Source: an uncultured Faecalibacterium sp. (GTDB lineage: Bacteria > Bacillota > Clostridia > Oscillospirales > Ruminococcaceae). From it: a DNA stretch of 64,000 nt. Below the pieces are notes generated by a model. It saw nothing but the letters and a program-made list of their open reading frames with translations. It made no database searches and was not told the DNA's origin. A program made the translations under genes and the position numbers. Location of the stretch: contig CAKSWU010000004.1 in NCBI GenBank assembly GCA_934513205.1, positions 1-64,000 of the forward strand, given 5' to 3'. This document shows, in pieces, positions 41,749-49,292 of the stretch; the stretch's first letter is position 1; the number at the start of each line of letters is the position of its first letter.

Positions 41749-42780
41749 GTGGAGGAAAATTTTGATCTGGTCGCAAGGACCCGCGCGAACTATTACACCC
41801 CCGGCAGCCCGGTGCAGTTCGTCTGTGTGGAGCTGCTCAAGGGTGATGTCAGTGGGGAGCATGCGGTCTGCCTGACCTTCAAGAATGTTTCCAAAGTCAC
41901 CCTGACGGCACTGGAGATCCATTTCAAGTGCAAGGGCGTGGACGGTGTGATCCTCTGTGAGGATCAGTTTGAATATCGTGATCTGGAGGTAAAACCCGGC
42001 CAGCAGTTCGGTCAGGACGATGCCGTGTTCATTACCTCCAAGGCCATCACCAGCGTGGATGTTTCGCTGTGCAATGTTTACAACGGCAAGCGCGTGGTGC
42101 GGCTGGACAGCATCAAGCGTGTCCGGCTGCCGGGCCCCCGCCGTCTGACGCCAGAGCTGCAGAAAGCACTGGAAGCGCGCATGAGCCGCACCGGGCTGAA
42201 GTATCAGCCGCAGGTGTTTGAAAACGGCTGGTATTGTGCCTGCGGTGCGTTCCATCCGCAGGAGGAGAATACGGTCTACTGCTCGGAGTGCGGATGCGAC
42301 CGCATCCTGCTGCAAAATGCCCTGAACACTCTGCTGCAGCCGCAGCAGGAAGCCACAGAGGTGCATAAGCCTCTGACAGCAGCGGAAGAACTGCAGCAGC
42401 CGGAAGCCGAAGAACCTACCCGCATTTTGGGCGGCGCGCCAGCTGCAGAGGAGCCGACCCGCATCATGGGTGCGGCGCGTCCGGCACCGGCCGCCCCTGC
42501 TCAGCCGGAAGAGGAGCACACCAGGGTCCTGAACGCGCAGACCCGGGCACAGTTCCCCGGCGGAGCCGGCTATGCCGGCCCGAAACAGGGCACCCGGGTA
42601 ATGCCCGATGCGCAGCCGCTGTCCCGGCAGCCGGTGCAGCCTGTGGAAGAAGATGACGAGTACGAGGACGAGCGCGACAGCGTGGCAGAAGCCCTGATCC
42701 GCTGGGTGCCGCCCATCACCGCTATCCTCTGCGCCGGAGTGGCCCTGTGCGGCTTCATCTATTATCAGTTCGTGCTGTAA
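41749..42780 (+). CDS. tail-anchored zinc-ribbon protein with TR-I/V-L/M repeats
   Basis: GTG 41749 lies just after AAAGGAG and gives 343 residues; the gene starts 31 bases after ftsH. Residues 1-130 look like a beta-sandwich (VCLTFKNVSKVTLTALEIHF, YNGKRVVRLDSIKRVRLPGP). A zinc ribbon follows at about 163-183 (CACGAFHP...YCSECGC). A Pro/Glu-rich linker then carries four short repeats: EEPTRILG (222-229), EEPTRIMG (235-242), EEHTRVLN (255-262) and KQGTRVMP (279-286). An acidic patch (EEDDEYEDERD) precedes one C-terminal membrane segment (WVPPITAILCAGVALCGFIY). The repeated threonines look like phosphorylation or binding sites for an FHA-type partner, which is inference. The family is not recognised. 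Confidence 0.7.
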   Translation: MEENFDLVARTRANYYTPGSPVQFVCVELLKGDVSGEHAVCLTFKNVSKVTLTALEIHFKCKGVDGVILCEDQFEYRDLEVKPGQQFGQDDAVFITSKAITSVDVSLCNVYNGKRVVRLDSIKRVRLPGPRRLTPELQKALEARMSRTGLKYQPQVFENGWYCACGAFHPQEENTVYCSECGCDRILLQNALNTLLQPQQEATEVHKPLTAAEELQQPEAEEPTRILGGAPAAEEPTRIMGAARPAPAAPAQPEEEHTRVLNAQTRAQFPGGAGYAGPKQGTRVMPDAQPLSRQPVQPVEEDDEYEDERDSVAEALIRWVPPITAILCAGVALCGFIYYQFVL

Positions 42781-42789
42781 AAAATCACT

Positions 42790-42822
42790 GGCGGAGAAGG
42801 CTGTGCGCCTCCTCCGCCTTTT
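42790..42822 (+). terminator. terminator after the zinc-ribbon protein gene
   Basis: GGCGGAG-AAGGC pairs with GCCTC-CTCCGCC, followed by TTTTG. Confidence 0.65.
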
Positions 42823-42848
42823 GTGTGCAAAGAGAAAGGAAGGACTCT

Positions 42849-43640
42849 ATGCCGGAGGAAGCACTGCAGGCAGCATTTGAGATCAAGACGGCCTGCGACG
42901 AGATCAGCCGCCGTCTGCTGCGTTGGCACTGGGAGAATAAGCCCGGTGCGCACAGTCTGGATGCCCTGCTCAGATCCATCGCACAGCGCCAGCAGGAAAG
43001 CCCGGAATACTACGACCGGATGCCGGATGTGTCCGGCAAGACCAGCTGGCAGCAGCTGGACACCACCATTTGCATGCGGGTGCTGCTGGACCCGGAAAAG
43101 GATGCGGCAAAACCGCTGGACCTGCTGGGAAACACCCGGCAGCCCGGGGCAGCCCGCCGAGCCTGCAACGCGGTCCGCACAGCCCGCAACGAAGCCGCCC
43201 ATGCGACCGACCGCACCGATGCAGCACAGGCTGCCATCCTGTTCAACGAGGCCGTGGAGTGTCTGGAAGAAGGCTACACAGGAACGGCGTTCCGAGAAAA
43301 TGAGCTGGCCCGTCTCTACCGGCAGGCAGAGCAGTTTTTGGTCCGCTGCGGTGCAAAGGAACCGGTGGCAGCATCCCGGCAGACGGGACCAGAGCCCCAA
43401 AAATCCGACCGCAGCGCAGCGCGTTCTGCCCGGAGCGGTTCCGGACAGGGGCGTGCAGACTCTGCCCGCAATGGCAGCCAGACCGGACGCAGCCGCAGTT
43501 CTGGACGCAACAGCCGCGCAAATACAGCTGCCCGCAAAAAAGTGCAGCGCGCCAAGGAGAACCGGACGGTTCTGGTGGTGCTGCTGACGGCAGTGGTGCT
43601 GGGGCTTGTGGCCCGCGCGTTTGCCATGGGACTGATCTGA
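42849..43640 (+). CDS. tail-anchored HEPN-like protein (RX4H motif)
   Basis: ATG 42849 after AAGGAAGG gives 263 residues. Residues 1-160 are alpha-helical and contain TTICMRVLLDPEKDAAKPLD and then AVRTARNEAAHATDRTDAAQ, with R113-N-E-A-A-H118 matching the RX4-6H motif of HEPN domains, many of which are RNases. The arrangement recalls the Swt1-type HEPN family. Residues 176-238 are an Arg/Ser/Gly-rich basic linker, and 239-259 a C-terminal membrane helix (VLVVLLTAVVLGLVARAFAM). It would be anchored in the membrane facing the cytoplasm, with a linker suited to binding RNA. Its neighbour has the same tail-anchored design. Assignment rests on the motif and predicted helicity. Confidence 0.6.
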   Translation: MPEEALQAAFEIKTACDEISRRLLRWHWENKPGAHSLDALLRSIAQRQQESPEYYDRMPDVSGKTSWQQLDTTICMRVLLDPEKDAAKPLDLLGNTRQPGAARRACNAVRTARNEAAHATDRTDAAQAAILFNEAVECLEEGYTGTAFRENELARLYRQAEQFLVRCGAKEPVAASRQTGPEPQKSDRSAARSARSGSGQGRADSARNGSQTGRSRSSGRNSRANTAARKKVQRAKENRTVLVVLLTAVVLGLVARAFAMGLI

Positions 43641-43751
43641 GGACCGACATTTTGATAAAAAGTCGGTTTTAATGGGACGAAAACCGGTCTGGCTGTGCAA
43701 AACAACCAAAAAGAAAGGTGCTTTTGCAACGCAAAACCGGAAAAGCGCATC

Positions 43752-43798
43752 TTGCGGTCAAAAGGAAAACGTTTTATAATAAAACTGAAAACGTTTAC
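43752..43798 (+). promoter_or_regulatory. promoter with two LacI-type operators
   Basis: TTGCGG (43752-43757), 17 bases, TATAAT (43775-43780). AAAACGTTTT (43766-43775) overlaps the -10 box, and GAAAACGTTTAC (43787-43798) covers the start site. Both share the AAAACGTTT core bound by LacI/CcpA-like proteins, so the lacI-type gene downstream probably represses itself. Confidence 0.75.
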
Positions 43799-43835
43799 AC
43801 TTTTTTGCAATCGTCCGGGAGAGAACATACTGCAG

Positions 43836-44825
43836 ATGACCATCAGTGATATTGCAAAGATGGCGGGCGTGTCCAGCGCAGCCGTCAGCCGCTACCTGAA
43901 CAACGGCCCCCTCAGCGAACAGAAACGTGCCGCCATCCGTGAGGTGGTGGAAAAGACCGGATACCATCCGGATACAGCTGCGCAGACCCTGCGCACCGGC
44001 AAGGTGAATCAGGTCGGCGTTATCGTGCCCAGCATCGGCTCGCAGTCGGTGGGGCAGATCACTGCAGGGATCGCCGCAGAGCTGGAAGCCAGGAGTTATC
44101 TTTTGCTGCTGGGCAATACCGGGTTGGATCCGCAGCGGGAGCTTGGCTACCTGACAGCGATGCAGCGGGATCATGTGGCAGGCATCATCCTGCTGGGCAG
44201 CTGCTACACACCCCACCTTGCGCAGTCGCTGGAGAACTGCCGCGTGCCGGTGGTGGTCACGGGACAGCGCTTCCCGGACACGGCCTGCGTGTACAACGAT
44301 GACCGCAGCGCTGCCCGGGATCTTGCCCGGCTCATGGTGGCCCGTGGACGGAAGAACATCGTCTATATCGGCGGAAACGAGCGGGATCAGGCCACCGGCG
44401 TCCAGCGCCGCACCGGCGTGCAGGATGCCCTGAATGAGGCGGGCCTCAACGGGGAAGCACTTCCGCGCACCTGCTGCGAGGCCTTCTCGCTGGACGAGGG
44501 AGAACGCTGCATGAAGGAGCTGCTGACCCGCTGCCCGGAGCTGGATGGCGTGGTCTGCGTGACCGATGCTGTGGCCTTTGGCGCCATGCGTGCCCTGCGG
44601 CAGGCCGGGCGAAAGATCGGCGCGGACGTGAGTCTGGCAGGCGTGGGCGACAGCTGGGCTGGCAGCGTCTGCGAACCGGGCTTGACCACCGTGCGGTTTT
44701 ACCAGCGGCAGGTGGGCGAGGAAGCTGCCCGGATCCTGCTGCAAATGTTGGAAGAAAAAGGAAATGGCGGGCCGATGCGTCAGGTGACGCTGGGCTACCG
44801 TGTGGTGGAGCGCGGCTCCATCTGA
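43836..44825 (+). CDS. LacI-family transcriptional regulator
   Basis: This 329-residue regulator has an N-terminal HTH (MTISDIAKMAGVSSAAVSRY, LNNGPLSEQKRAAI) and hinge (NQVGVIVPSIGSQSVGQITA). A periplasmic-binding-protein-like sugar domain ends GVGDSWAGSVCEPGLTTVRF. ATG 43836 follows GGGAGAG. The effector is likely a sugar, but no transporter adjoins it. Its probable operators cover its own promoter. The HAD phosphatase starts nine bases downstream and should be co-regulated. Confidence 0.9.
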   Translation: MTISDIAKMAGVSSAAVSRYLNNGPLSEQKRAAIREVVEKTGYHPDTAAQTLRTGKVNQVGVIVPSIGSQSVGQITAGIAAELEARSYLLLLGNTGLDPQRELGYLTAMQRDHVAGIILLGSCYTPHLAQSLENCRVPVVVTGQRFPDTACVYNDDRSAARDLARLMVARGRKNIVYIGGNERDQATGVQRRTGVQDALNEAGLNGEALPRTCCEAFSLDEGERCMKELLTRCPELDGVVCVTDAVAFGAMRALRQAGRKIGADVSLAGVGDSWAGSVCEPGLTTVRFYQRQVGEEAARILLQMLEEKGNGGPMRQVTLGYRVVERGSI

Positions 44826-44834
44826 GGAGAAGGT

Positions 44835-45680
44835 ATGGAGCAGAAACTGATTTTTCTGGACATTGACGGCACGTTGCTGCCGCCGGGAGATATGCTGGTG
44901 CCGGAGGAAACGCTGAAAACACTGGACCGTGCAAAGGCAAAGGGCCACAAGCTGTTTCTCTGCACCGGACGCAATTACCGCATGACGGCGCCGCTGCTGC
45001 TGCACGATTGCTTTGACGGAGCGGTGTGCAGCGCAGGCGGCTATGTCCTGTGCGGGGACAAAGTGCTGGTGGACATCCCCATGGAGCCGCAGCAGGCGGC
45101 GGGGGTCTGTGCTGCACTGAAACGGCATGATGTGGAGTACACACTGGAAGCCCGGGATGCCACCTTTGGTGGTCCCCGGATGATGGAGCGGTGGAGCTTT
45201 ACCCACAAAAAGGACGGCACATTGAACAGCGAAGCGGAGCGTTGGCGCAAAGCCATGGAAACCGGTATGTCCATCACGCCGCTGGACCAGTACAAGGGCG
45301 AGCCGCTGTACAAAGTGGTGTTCATCGCAGACCACGAAAGTGATCTGGATGAGGCAAAACGGCTTTATGAGGACCAGTTCGTGTTCTGCCAGAGCAAGCT
45401 GGACAAACTGACCGAAGGCTCGGTGAACGGCGAGCTCATCAATCGCAAGTTTGATAAGGGACGCGGCATCAAAGCCATCTGCGACCATCTCGGCGTGTCT
45501 CTGCAGGACACCATTGGCTTTGGCGACAGCGACAACGACCTGCAGATGACCGATGTGGTGGGCATCAGCGTGTGCATGGACAACGGCTCTGAGACCCTGA
45601 AGCAGCGGTGCGACCGCATTGCGCCATCGGTATACGAGGGCGGCATCACAAGAGAATTTGAAGCATTGGGTCTGATTTGA
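44835..45680 (+). CDS. HAD hydrolase, Cof type
   Basis: This 281-residue cytoplasmic phosphatase shows HAD motif I LIFLDIDGTLLPPGD (nucleophile Asp), motif II LCTGRNYRM, the C2-cap typical of Cof/IIB members, and motif IV GFGDSDNDLQMTDVVGISVCMDNGSETLK. Substrates of the group are sugar or nucleotide phosphates; the co-transcribed LacI regulator suggests a sugar phosphate. ATG 44835 has GAGGAGAAGG upstream. A terminator follows. Confidence 0.92.
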   Translation: MEQKLIFLDIDGTLLPPGDMLVPEETLKTLDRAKAKGHKLFLCTGRNYRMTAPLLLHDCFDGAVCSAGGYVLCGDKVLVDIPMEPQQAAGVCAALKRHDVEYTLEARDATFGGPRMMERWSFTHKKDGTLNSEAERWRKAMETGMSITPLDQYKGEPLYKVVFIADHESDLDEAKRLYEDQFVFCQSKLDKLTEGSVNGELINRKFDKGRGIKAICDHLGVSLQDTIGFGDSDNDLQMTDVVGISVCMDNGSETLKQRCDRIAPSVYEGGITREFEALGLI

Positions 45681-45689
45681 GACAAAAGC

Positions 45690-45722
45690 CTGCGGCAGGG
45701 ATCACCTTGCCGCAGTTTTTTG
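45690..45722 (+). terminator. terminator after the HAD gene
   Basis: CTGCGGCA and TGCCGCAG form a perfect stem with a 10-base loop; six T follow. Confidence 0.85.
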
Positions 45723-45786
45723 CGTTCCGGGGCTTTTCCGGCAGGCAAAACCATGATAGAATAAAAGAAAAAGGGAGGGATCCGGA

Positions 45787-46557
45787 ATGCATCGCACTCT
45801 GGAAGTATGTGTGGACAGCACCGCCAGTGCACTGGCGGCAAAGCGCGGCGGGGCTGACCGGCTGGAACTGTGTGCAGACCTGATCATCGGCGGCACCACC
45901 CCCAGCATCGCCCTGCTGCGTCAGGTGAAGGCGGAGACCGGCCTGCCGGTGCGCGCTCTGCTGCGGCCCCGGTTCGGAGATTTCTGCTACGACCGCTGGG
46001 AGCTTGCCCAGATGGAGCAGCTGGCGGCAGAGCTGGTGGAGGCAGGCGCGAACGGCATCGTCACCGGTGCACTGACCCCGGACGGAGAACTGGACGCGGA
46101 CGCCCTGCGGCCTATCTATGCGGCGGCGCAGCAGGCGGCGCGTGCCGCTGGGCGTCCGGTGGCATTGACCCTGCACCGTGCCTTTGACGTTTGCAGCAAT
46201 CCTTTTCGGGCGCTGGAAGCAGCCCGGGAACTGGGCCTTTGCACCATTCTGACCAGCGGGCAGGCAGCCAGTGCGCCTGCCGGTGCAGCGCTGCTGCGGC
46301 AGCTGGTGGAGCGGGCAGGGGATGGCATGGAGATCCTTGTGGGAGCAGGGGTCTCAGCCCAGAACATCCCTGCGCTGGCGGCGCAGACCGGGGCAAGGGC
46401 GTTCCACCTTTCTGGCAAGCAGGTGCAGGACAGCCGCATGACCTTCCGGCGCGAGGGCGTGCCCATGGGTCTGCCGGGGTTCTCGGAGTTTGAAGTGTGG
46501 CAGACCGACGAAGAACACATCCGTGCCGCCCGGCAGGCGCTGGACCGGTTGAACTGA
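45787..46557 (+). CDS. cutC: CutC family protein
   Basis: This 256-residue TIM-barrel protein has the family start LEVCVDSTASALAAKRGGAD, RLELCADLIIGGTTPS, then RPRFGDFCY, the GANGIVTGALTPDGELD block and LTLHRAFDV. CutC was first linked to copper homeostasis, but the true activity is unclear. It is a single-gene unit between two terminators, with AAGGGAGGG upstream of ATG 45787. Confidence 0.94.
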   Translation: MHRTLEVCVDSTASALAAKRGGADRLELCADLIIGGTTPSIALLRQVKAETGLPVRALLRPRFGDFCYDRWELAQMEQLAAELVEAGANGIVTGALTPDGELDADALRPIYAAAQQAARAAGRPVALTLHRAFDVCSNPFRALEAARELGLCTILTSGQAASAPAGAALLRQLVERAGDGMEILVGAGVSAQNIPALAAQTGARAFHLSGKQVQDSRMTFRREGVPMGLPGFSEFEVWQTDEEHIRAARQALDRLN

Positions 46558-46563
46558 ATCAAA

Positions 46564-46602
46564 AAAGCCCGGAGCTTCTCGCAGGAAAAGCTCCGGGCTT
46601 TG
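46564..46602. terminator. bidirectional terminator between cutC and luxS
   Basis: AAAGCCCGGAGCTT (46564-46577) mirrors AAGCTCCGGGCTTT; A and T tracts lie on both sides, serving the convergent genes. Confidence 0.85.
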
Positions 46603-46609
46603 CAGTTTC

Positions 46610-47062
46610 TCAGTAATGCAGGTCGTTTTCGGTCAGTGCTTCCAGCACAGGCAGCATGGCGGCGGCTTCTGCCTTTGCGGCGGGCAGGTCCATGTCGCGG
46701 TAGTTGCCGCATTCCACCTCGCTGGCACCGGATACGGCACCCTCAAAGGCTGCCATGAAGCGGAAAGACTCCTCCGTCAGCTCCAGCGCCTGTGCCGGGG
46801 TCAGCCCCCGGGTCAGCAGATAAAAGCCGGTGCGGCAGCCCATGGGGCCTACATAGACCACCCCATCCTTTACGGCACTGTTGCGGGCATATGTGGCAAA
46901 CAGATGCTCCAGCGTGTGGGCAGCGGCGGTGGACAGGTAATCGCCCTGATTGGGCTTTTTCATGCGGATATCCCAGGTCAGCACATCGCCGTCCTGACGG
47001 CTCAGGTACATGCCCCGGTCCAGCGTGGTGTGGTCTACACAGAAGCTTGCAATGCGTTCCAT
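46610..47062 (-). CDS. luxS: S-ribosylhomocysteine lyase
   Basis: LuxS splits S-ribosylhomocysteine into homocysteine and the AI-2 precursor, recycling the product of methylation. The 150 residues contain the metal site H49-T-L-E52-H53 (AAAHTLEHLFATY) and C118 (EVECGNYRDMDL). PMGCRTGFYLL carries the catalytic cysteine. ATG 47062 follows GGAGGA. It lies 18 bases behind pyk on the same strand, so AI-2 output may follow glycolytic expression. The upstream Pfs nucleosidase is not in the window. Confidence 0.97.
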   Translation of the reverse strand: MERIASFCVDHTTLDRGMYLSRQDGDVLTWDIRMKKPNQGDYLSTAAAHTLEHLFATYARNSAVKDGVVYVGPMGCRTGFYLLTRGLTPAQALELTEESFRFMAAFEGAVSGASEVECGNYRDMDLPAAKAEAAAMLPVLEALTENDLHY

Positions 47063-47080
47063 GACAGTTCCTCCTCCGGC

Positions 47081-48838
47081 TTATGCCTGCAGGCGCTGCA
47101 CGCTGCCGTGTGCGCAGTCCACTGCCACCATCAGGCCATCGCGGATGTGGCTGGTGGCACCGGTGGCACCCACGATGGTGGGCTTCAGCAGAGCCTTGCC
47201 GGCAATAGCGGCGTGGCTGTTCAGACCGGGTTCCTCCACCACCAGTGCAGCGGCGTCACGGACGTAGCTCAGCATCTCGTTGCTGGTGGAAGGCACCACC
47301 AGCACCATGCCGGGCTTGAACTTTGCGCGCACCTCTTCCAGCGTGCGGCAGACGCAGGCCTTACCAGTGGCGTTGGTCACATCGGAGTTCTCCGGGCCGA
47401 CGCCCACACCGGTGGCAAGGCAGTTGCCGACCATGTGGATCTTGATCATGTTGGTGGTGCCGGACACGCCCACCGGCACGCCTGCGGTGACAACCGCCAG
47501 CTCGCCGTTATGCAAAAAGCCGTTTTCCTTTGCCAGAGAGGTGGACATTTCGATCAGCTCGTCGGTGCTGTGGGCCAGAGCCATCATCAACGGGGTGATG
47601 CCCCAGCTCAGGGACAGCTGACGCTGCACCTGCTCCTTCATCACACAGGCGATGATGGGCTGCTCCGGACGGTACTTGCTCAGCAGACGGGCAGTGGTGC
47701 CGGATTCGGTCACGGTGACGATGGCGGCGGCGTTCACGTCCTTGGCGGTCAGGCAGGCGGCGTGAGCAGTGGCATCCGACACGGCAATCTTGCCGGTGTT
47801 GGGCTCCATCAGGCGGCCGCGCAGGTAGTGCGTCTCCTGCTCGGTGCGCTCGGCAATGGCAGACATGGTCTTGAGGGCCTCCACAGGATAAGCGCCGGCA
47901 GCGGTCTCACCGGACAGCATAATGGCAGAGGTGCCATCGTAAATGGCGTTTGCCACGTCCGAGATCTCGGCGCGGGTGGGGCGGGGGTTCACTATCATGC
48001 TGTCCAGCATCTGGGTAGCGGTGACGATGGGCTTGCCGAAGGAGAAGGAGCGGTCGATGATGGTCTTCTGGATGCCGGGCAGTTCGGTGAAGTCGATCTC
48101 CACGCCCAGATCGCCACGAGCCACCATCACGGCATCGGCAGCAGCCAGAATGCTGTCGATGTTGTTCACGCCCTCGCGGTTCTCGATCTTGGCGATGATG
48201 CGGATGTGAGAGTCGTACTCGTTGAGCAGGTTGCGGATGTCATACACGTCCTGTGCAGTGCGCACAAAGGAAGCAGCGATGAAGTCGAAGCCCTGCTGTG
48301 CACCAAAGATGATGTCATCCCGGTCACGCTGGCTCATATACGGCATGGACAGGTGCACGCCGGGGACGTTGACGCCCTTCTTGTTCTTGATCTTGCCGTT
48401 GTTCAGAACCTTGCAGATGATGTCGGTGTCGTTGATGGTCTGGATCTCCAGCTTGATCAGGCCGTCATCCAGCATGATGGTGCCGCCGGGCTGCACGTCC
48501 TGAGGCAGGTCCTTGTAGGTGATAGAGCAGATCTCTTTGGTGCCCTCCACGTCCCGGGTGGTCAGAGTGAAGATCTGACCGGCCTCCAGCATCTCGGTGC
48601 CGTTCTTGAAGTCCTTCAGGCGGATCTCGGGACCCTTGGTGTCCAACAGGGCAGCCACCGGCTTGCCAAGCTCTTCCCGAATGGCCTTCAGCTTCTCAAA
48701 GCGGCCCAGATGCTCCTCGTGGGAACCGTGGGAGAAGTTGAAGCGGGCAACATTCATGCCGTTGGCGACCAGTTCACGCAGAACGCCCTCCTTGTCGGTG
48801 GAAGGGCCCAGCGTGCAGATGATCTTTGTCTTTCTCAT
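47081..48838 (-). CDS. pyk: pyruvate kinase with C-terminal PEP-utiliser-like domain
   Basis: Pyk makes pyruvate and ATP from phosphoenolpyruvate. Its 585 residues exceed the usual 470. Residues 1-475 form the standard enzyme: TKIICTLGPSTDKEGVLREL, VARFNFSHGSHEEH, DTKGPEIRLKDF and MVARGDLGVEIDFTELPGIQ. Residues 480-585 add the swivelling domain seen in Bacillus-type Pyk (VPSTSNEMLSYVRDAAALVV, EEPGLNSHAAIAGKALLKPT). The conserved TSH histidine of that domain reads NSH. ATG 48838 follows GGAGG. A promoter and a hairpin-bearing leader of about 160 bases lie upstream. Confidence 0.97.
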   Translation of the reverse strand: MRKTKIICTLGPSTDKEGVLRELVANGMNVARFNFSHGSHEEHLGRFEKLKAIREELGKPVAALLDTKGPEIRLKDFKNGTEMLEAGQIFTLTTRDVEGTKEICSITYKDLPQDVQPGGTIMLDDGLIKLEIQTINDTDIICKVLNNGKIKNKKGVNVPGVHLSMPYMSQRDRDDIIFGAQQGFDFIAASFVRTAQDVYDIRNLLNEYDSHIRIIAKIENREGVNNIDSILAAADAVMVARGDLGVEIDFTELPGIQKTIIDRSFSFGKPIVTATQMLDSMIVNPRPTRAEISDVANAIYDGTSAIMLSGETAAGAYPVEALKTMSAIAERTEQETHYLRGRLMEPNTGKIAVSDATAHAACLTAKDVNAAAIVTVTESGTTARLLSKYRPEQPIIACVMKEQVQRQLSLSWGITPLMMALAHSTDELIEMSTSLAKENGFLHNGELAVVTAGVPVGVSGTTNMIKIHMVGNCLATGVGVGPENSDVTNATGKACVCRTLEEVRAKFKPGMVLVVPSTSNEMLSYVRDAAALVVEEPGLNSHAAIAGKALLKPTIVGATGATSHIRDGLMVAVDCAHGSVQRLQA

Positions 48839-48995
48839 GCAATATACCTCCGTCTACTCTCTGCTACTCTATTTGACTGCTTTATTTTGCGTGCAGACCC
48901 TCCGCTGCCATGCAGAGATCTGCACGCGGTCAACGGGAAAGCTCCCGTGCTGTGGTGCAAAAGCGGAAAAGTCGGGATTCCAAGACTTGTCCAAC
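48839..48995 (-). other. pyk leader with two hairpins
   Basis: Between the pyk promoter and ATG lie CGTGCAGA/TCTGCACG (a stem of eight pairs enclosing about 21 bases, near 48891-48927) and a small CGGGA/TCCCG hairpin. Their role is unknown. Confidence 0.4.
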
Positions 48996-48999
48996 TATT

Positions 49000-49028
49000 A
49001 TTATATCCGGTTGGATACAATAGGGCAA
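49000..49028 (-). promoter_or_regulatory. sigma-A promoter for pyk-luxS
   Basis: On the minus strand TTGCCC (49023-49028), 17 bases, TATAAT (49000-49005). Nothing else is seen between this and the divergent deoB promoter, about 160 bases away. Confidence 0.8.
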
Positions 49029-49190
49029 GGAGAAAATGCGGGCAAAACGGATTTTTTTCTGCGGCTAAGACGTCTTTGTCGCAAAAACACATGGCTTCGA
49101 TGAAAATTTTAAAAAGAGTGGAACGGCTCGTGAACGAAATGACGAAGATTTTGGTCAAAATGACGGAGAACCCCGGCGTGGTAAAACCCC

Positions 49191-49219
49191 TTGCATCCGG
49201 TGCGGGATTCGCTTATAAT
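49191..49219 (+). promoter_or_regulatory. sigma-A promoter for deoB
   Basis: TTGCAT (49191-49196), 17 bases, TATAAT (49214-49219), 73 bases before deoB. Confidence 0.8.
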
Positions 49220-49292
49220 GGTAAGTAAGAAGTATCACTTTGGTCGTCACTTTATCCGGGACCTCGTCCCCGGAGGAAATGGAGAAAATGAT

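Noticed and set aside
49221..49292. Purine riboswitch before deoB
   Set aside because: The leader of about 70 bases shows only a short GGGAC/GTCCC hairpin and none of the conserved purine-aptamer loops.
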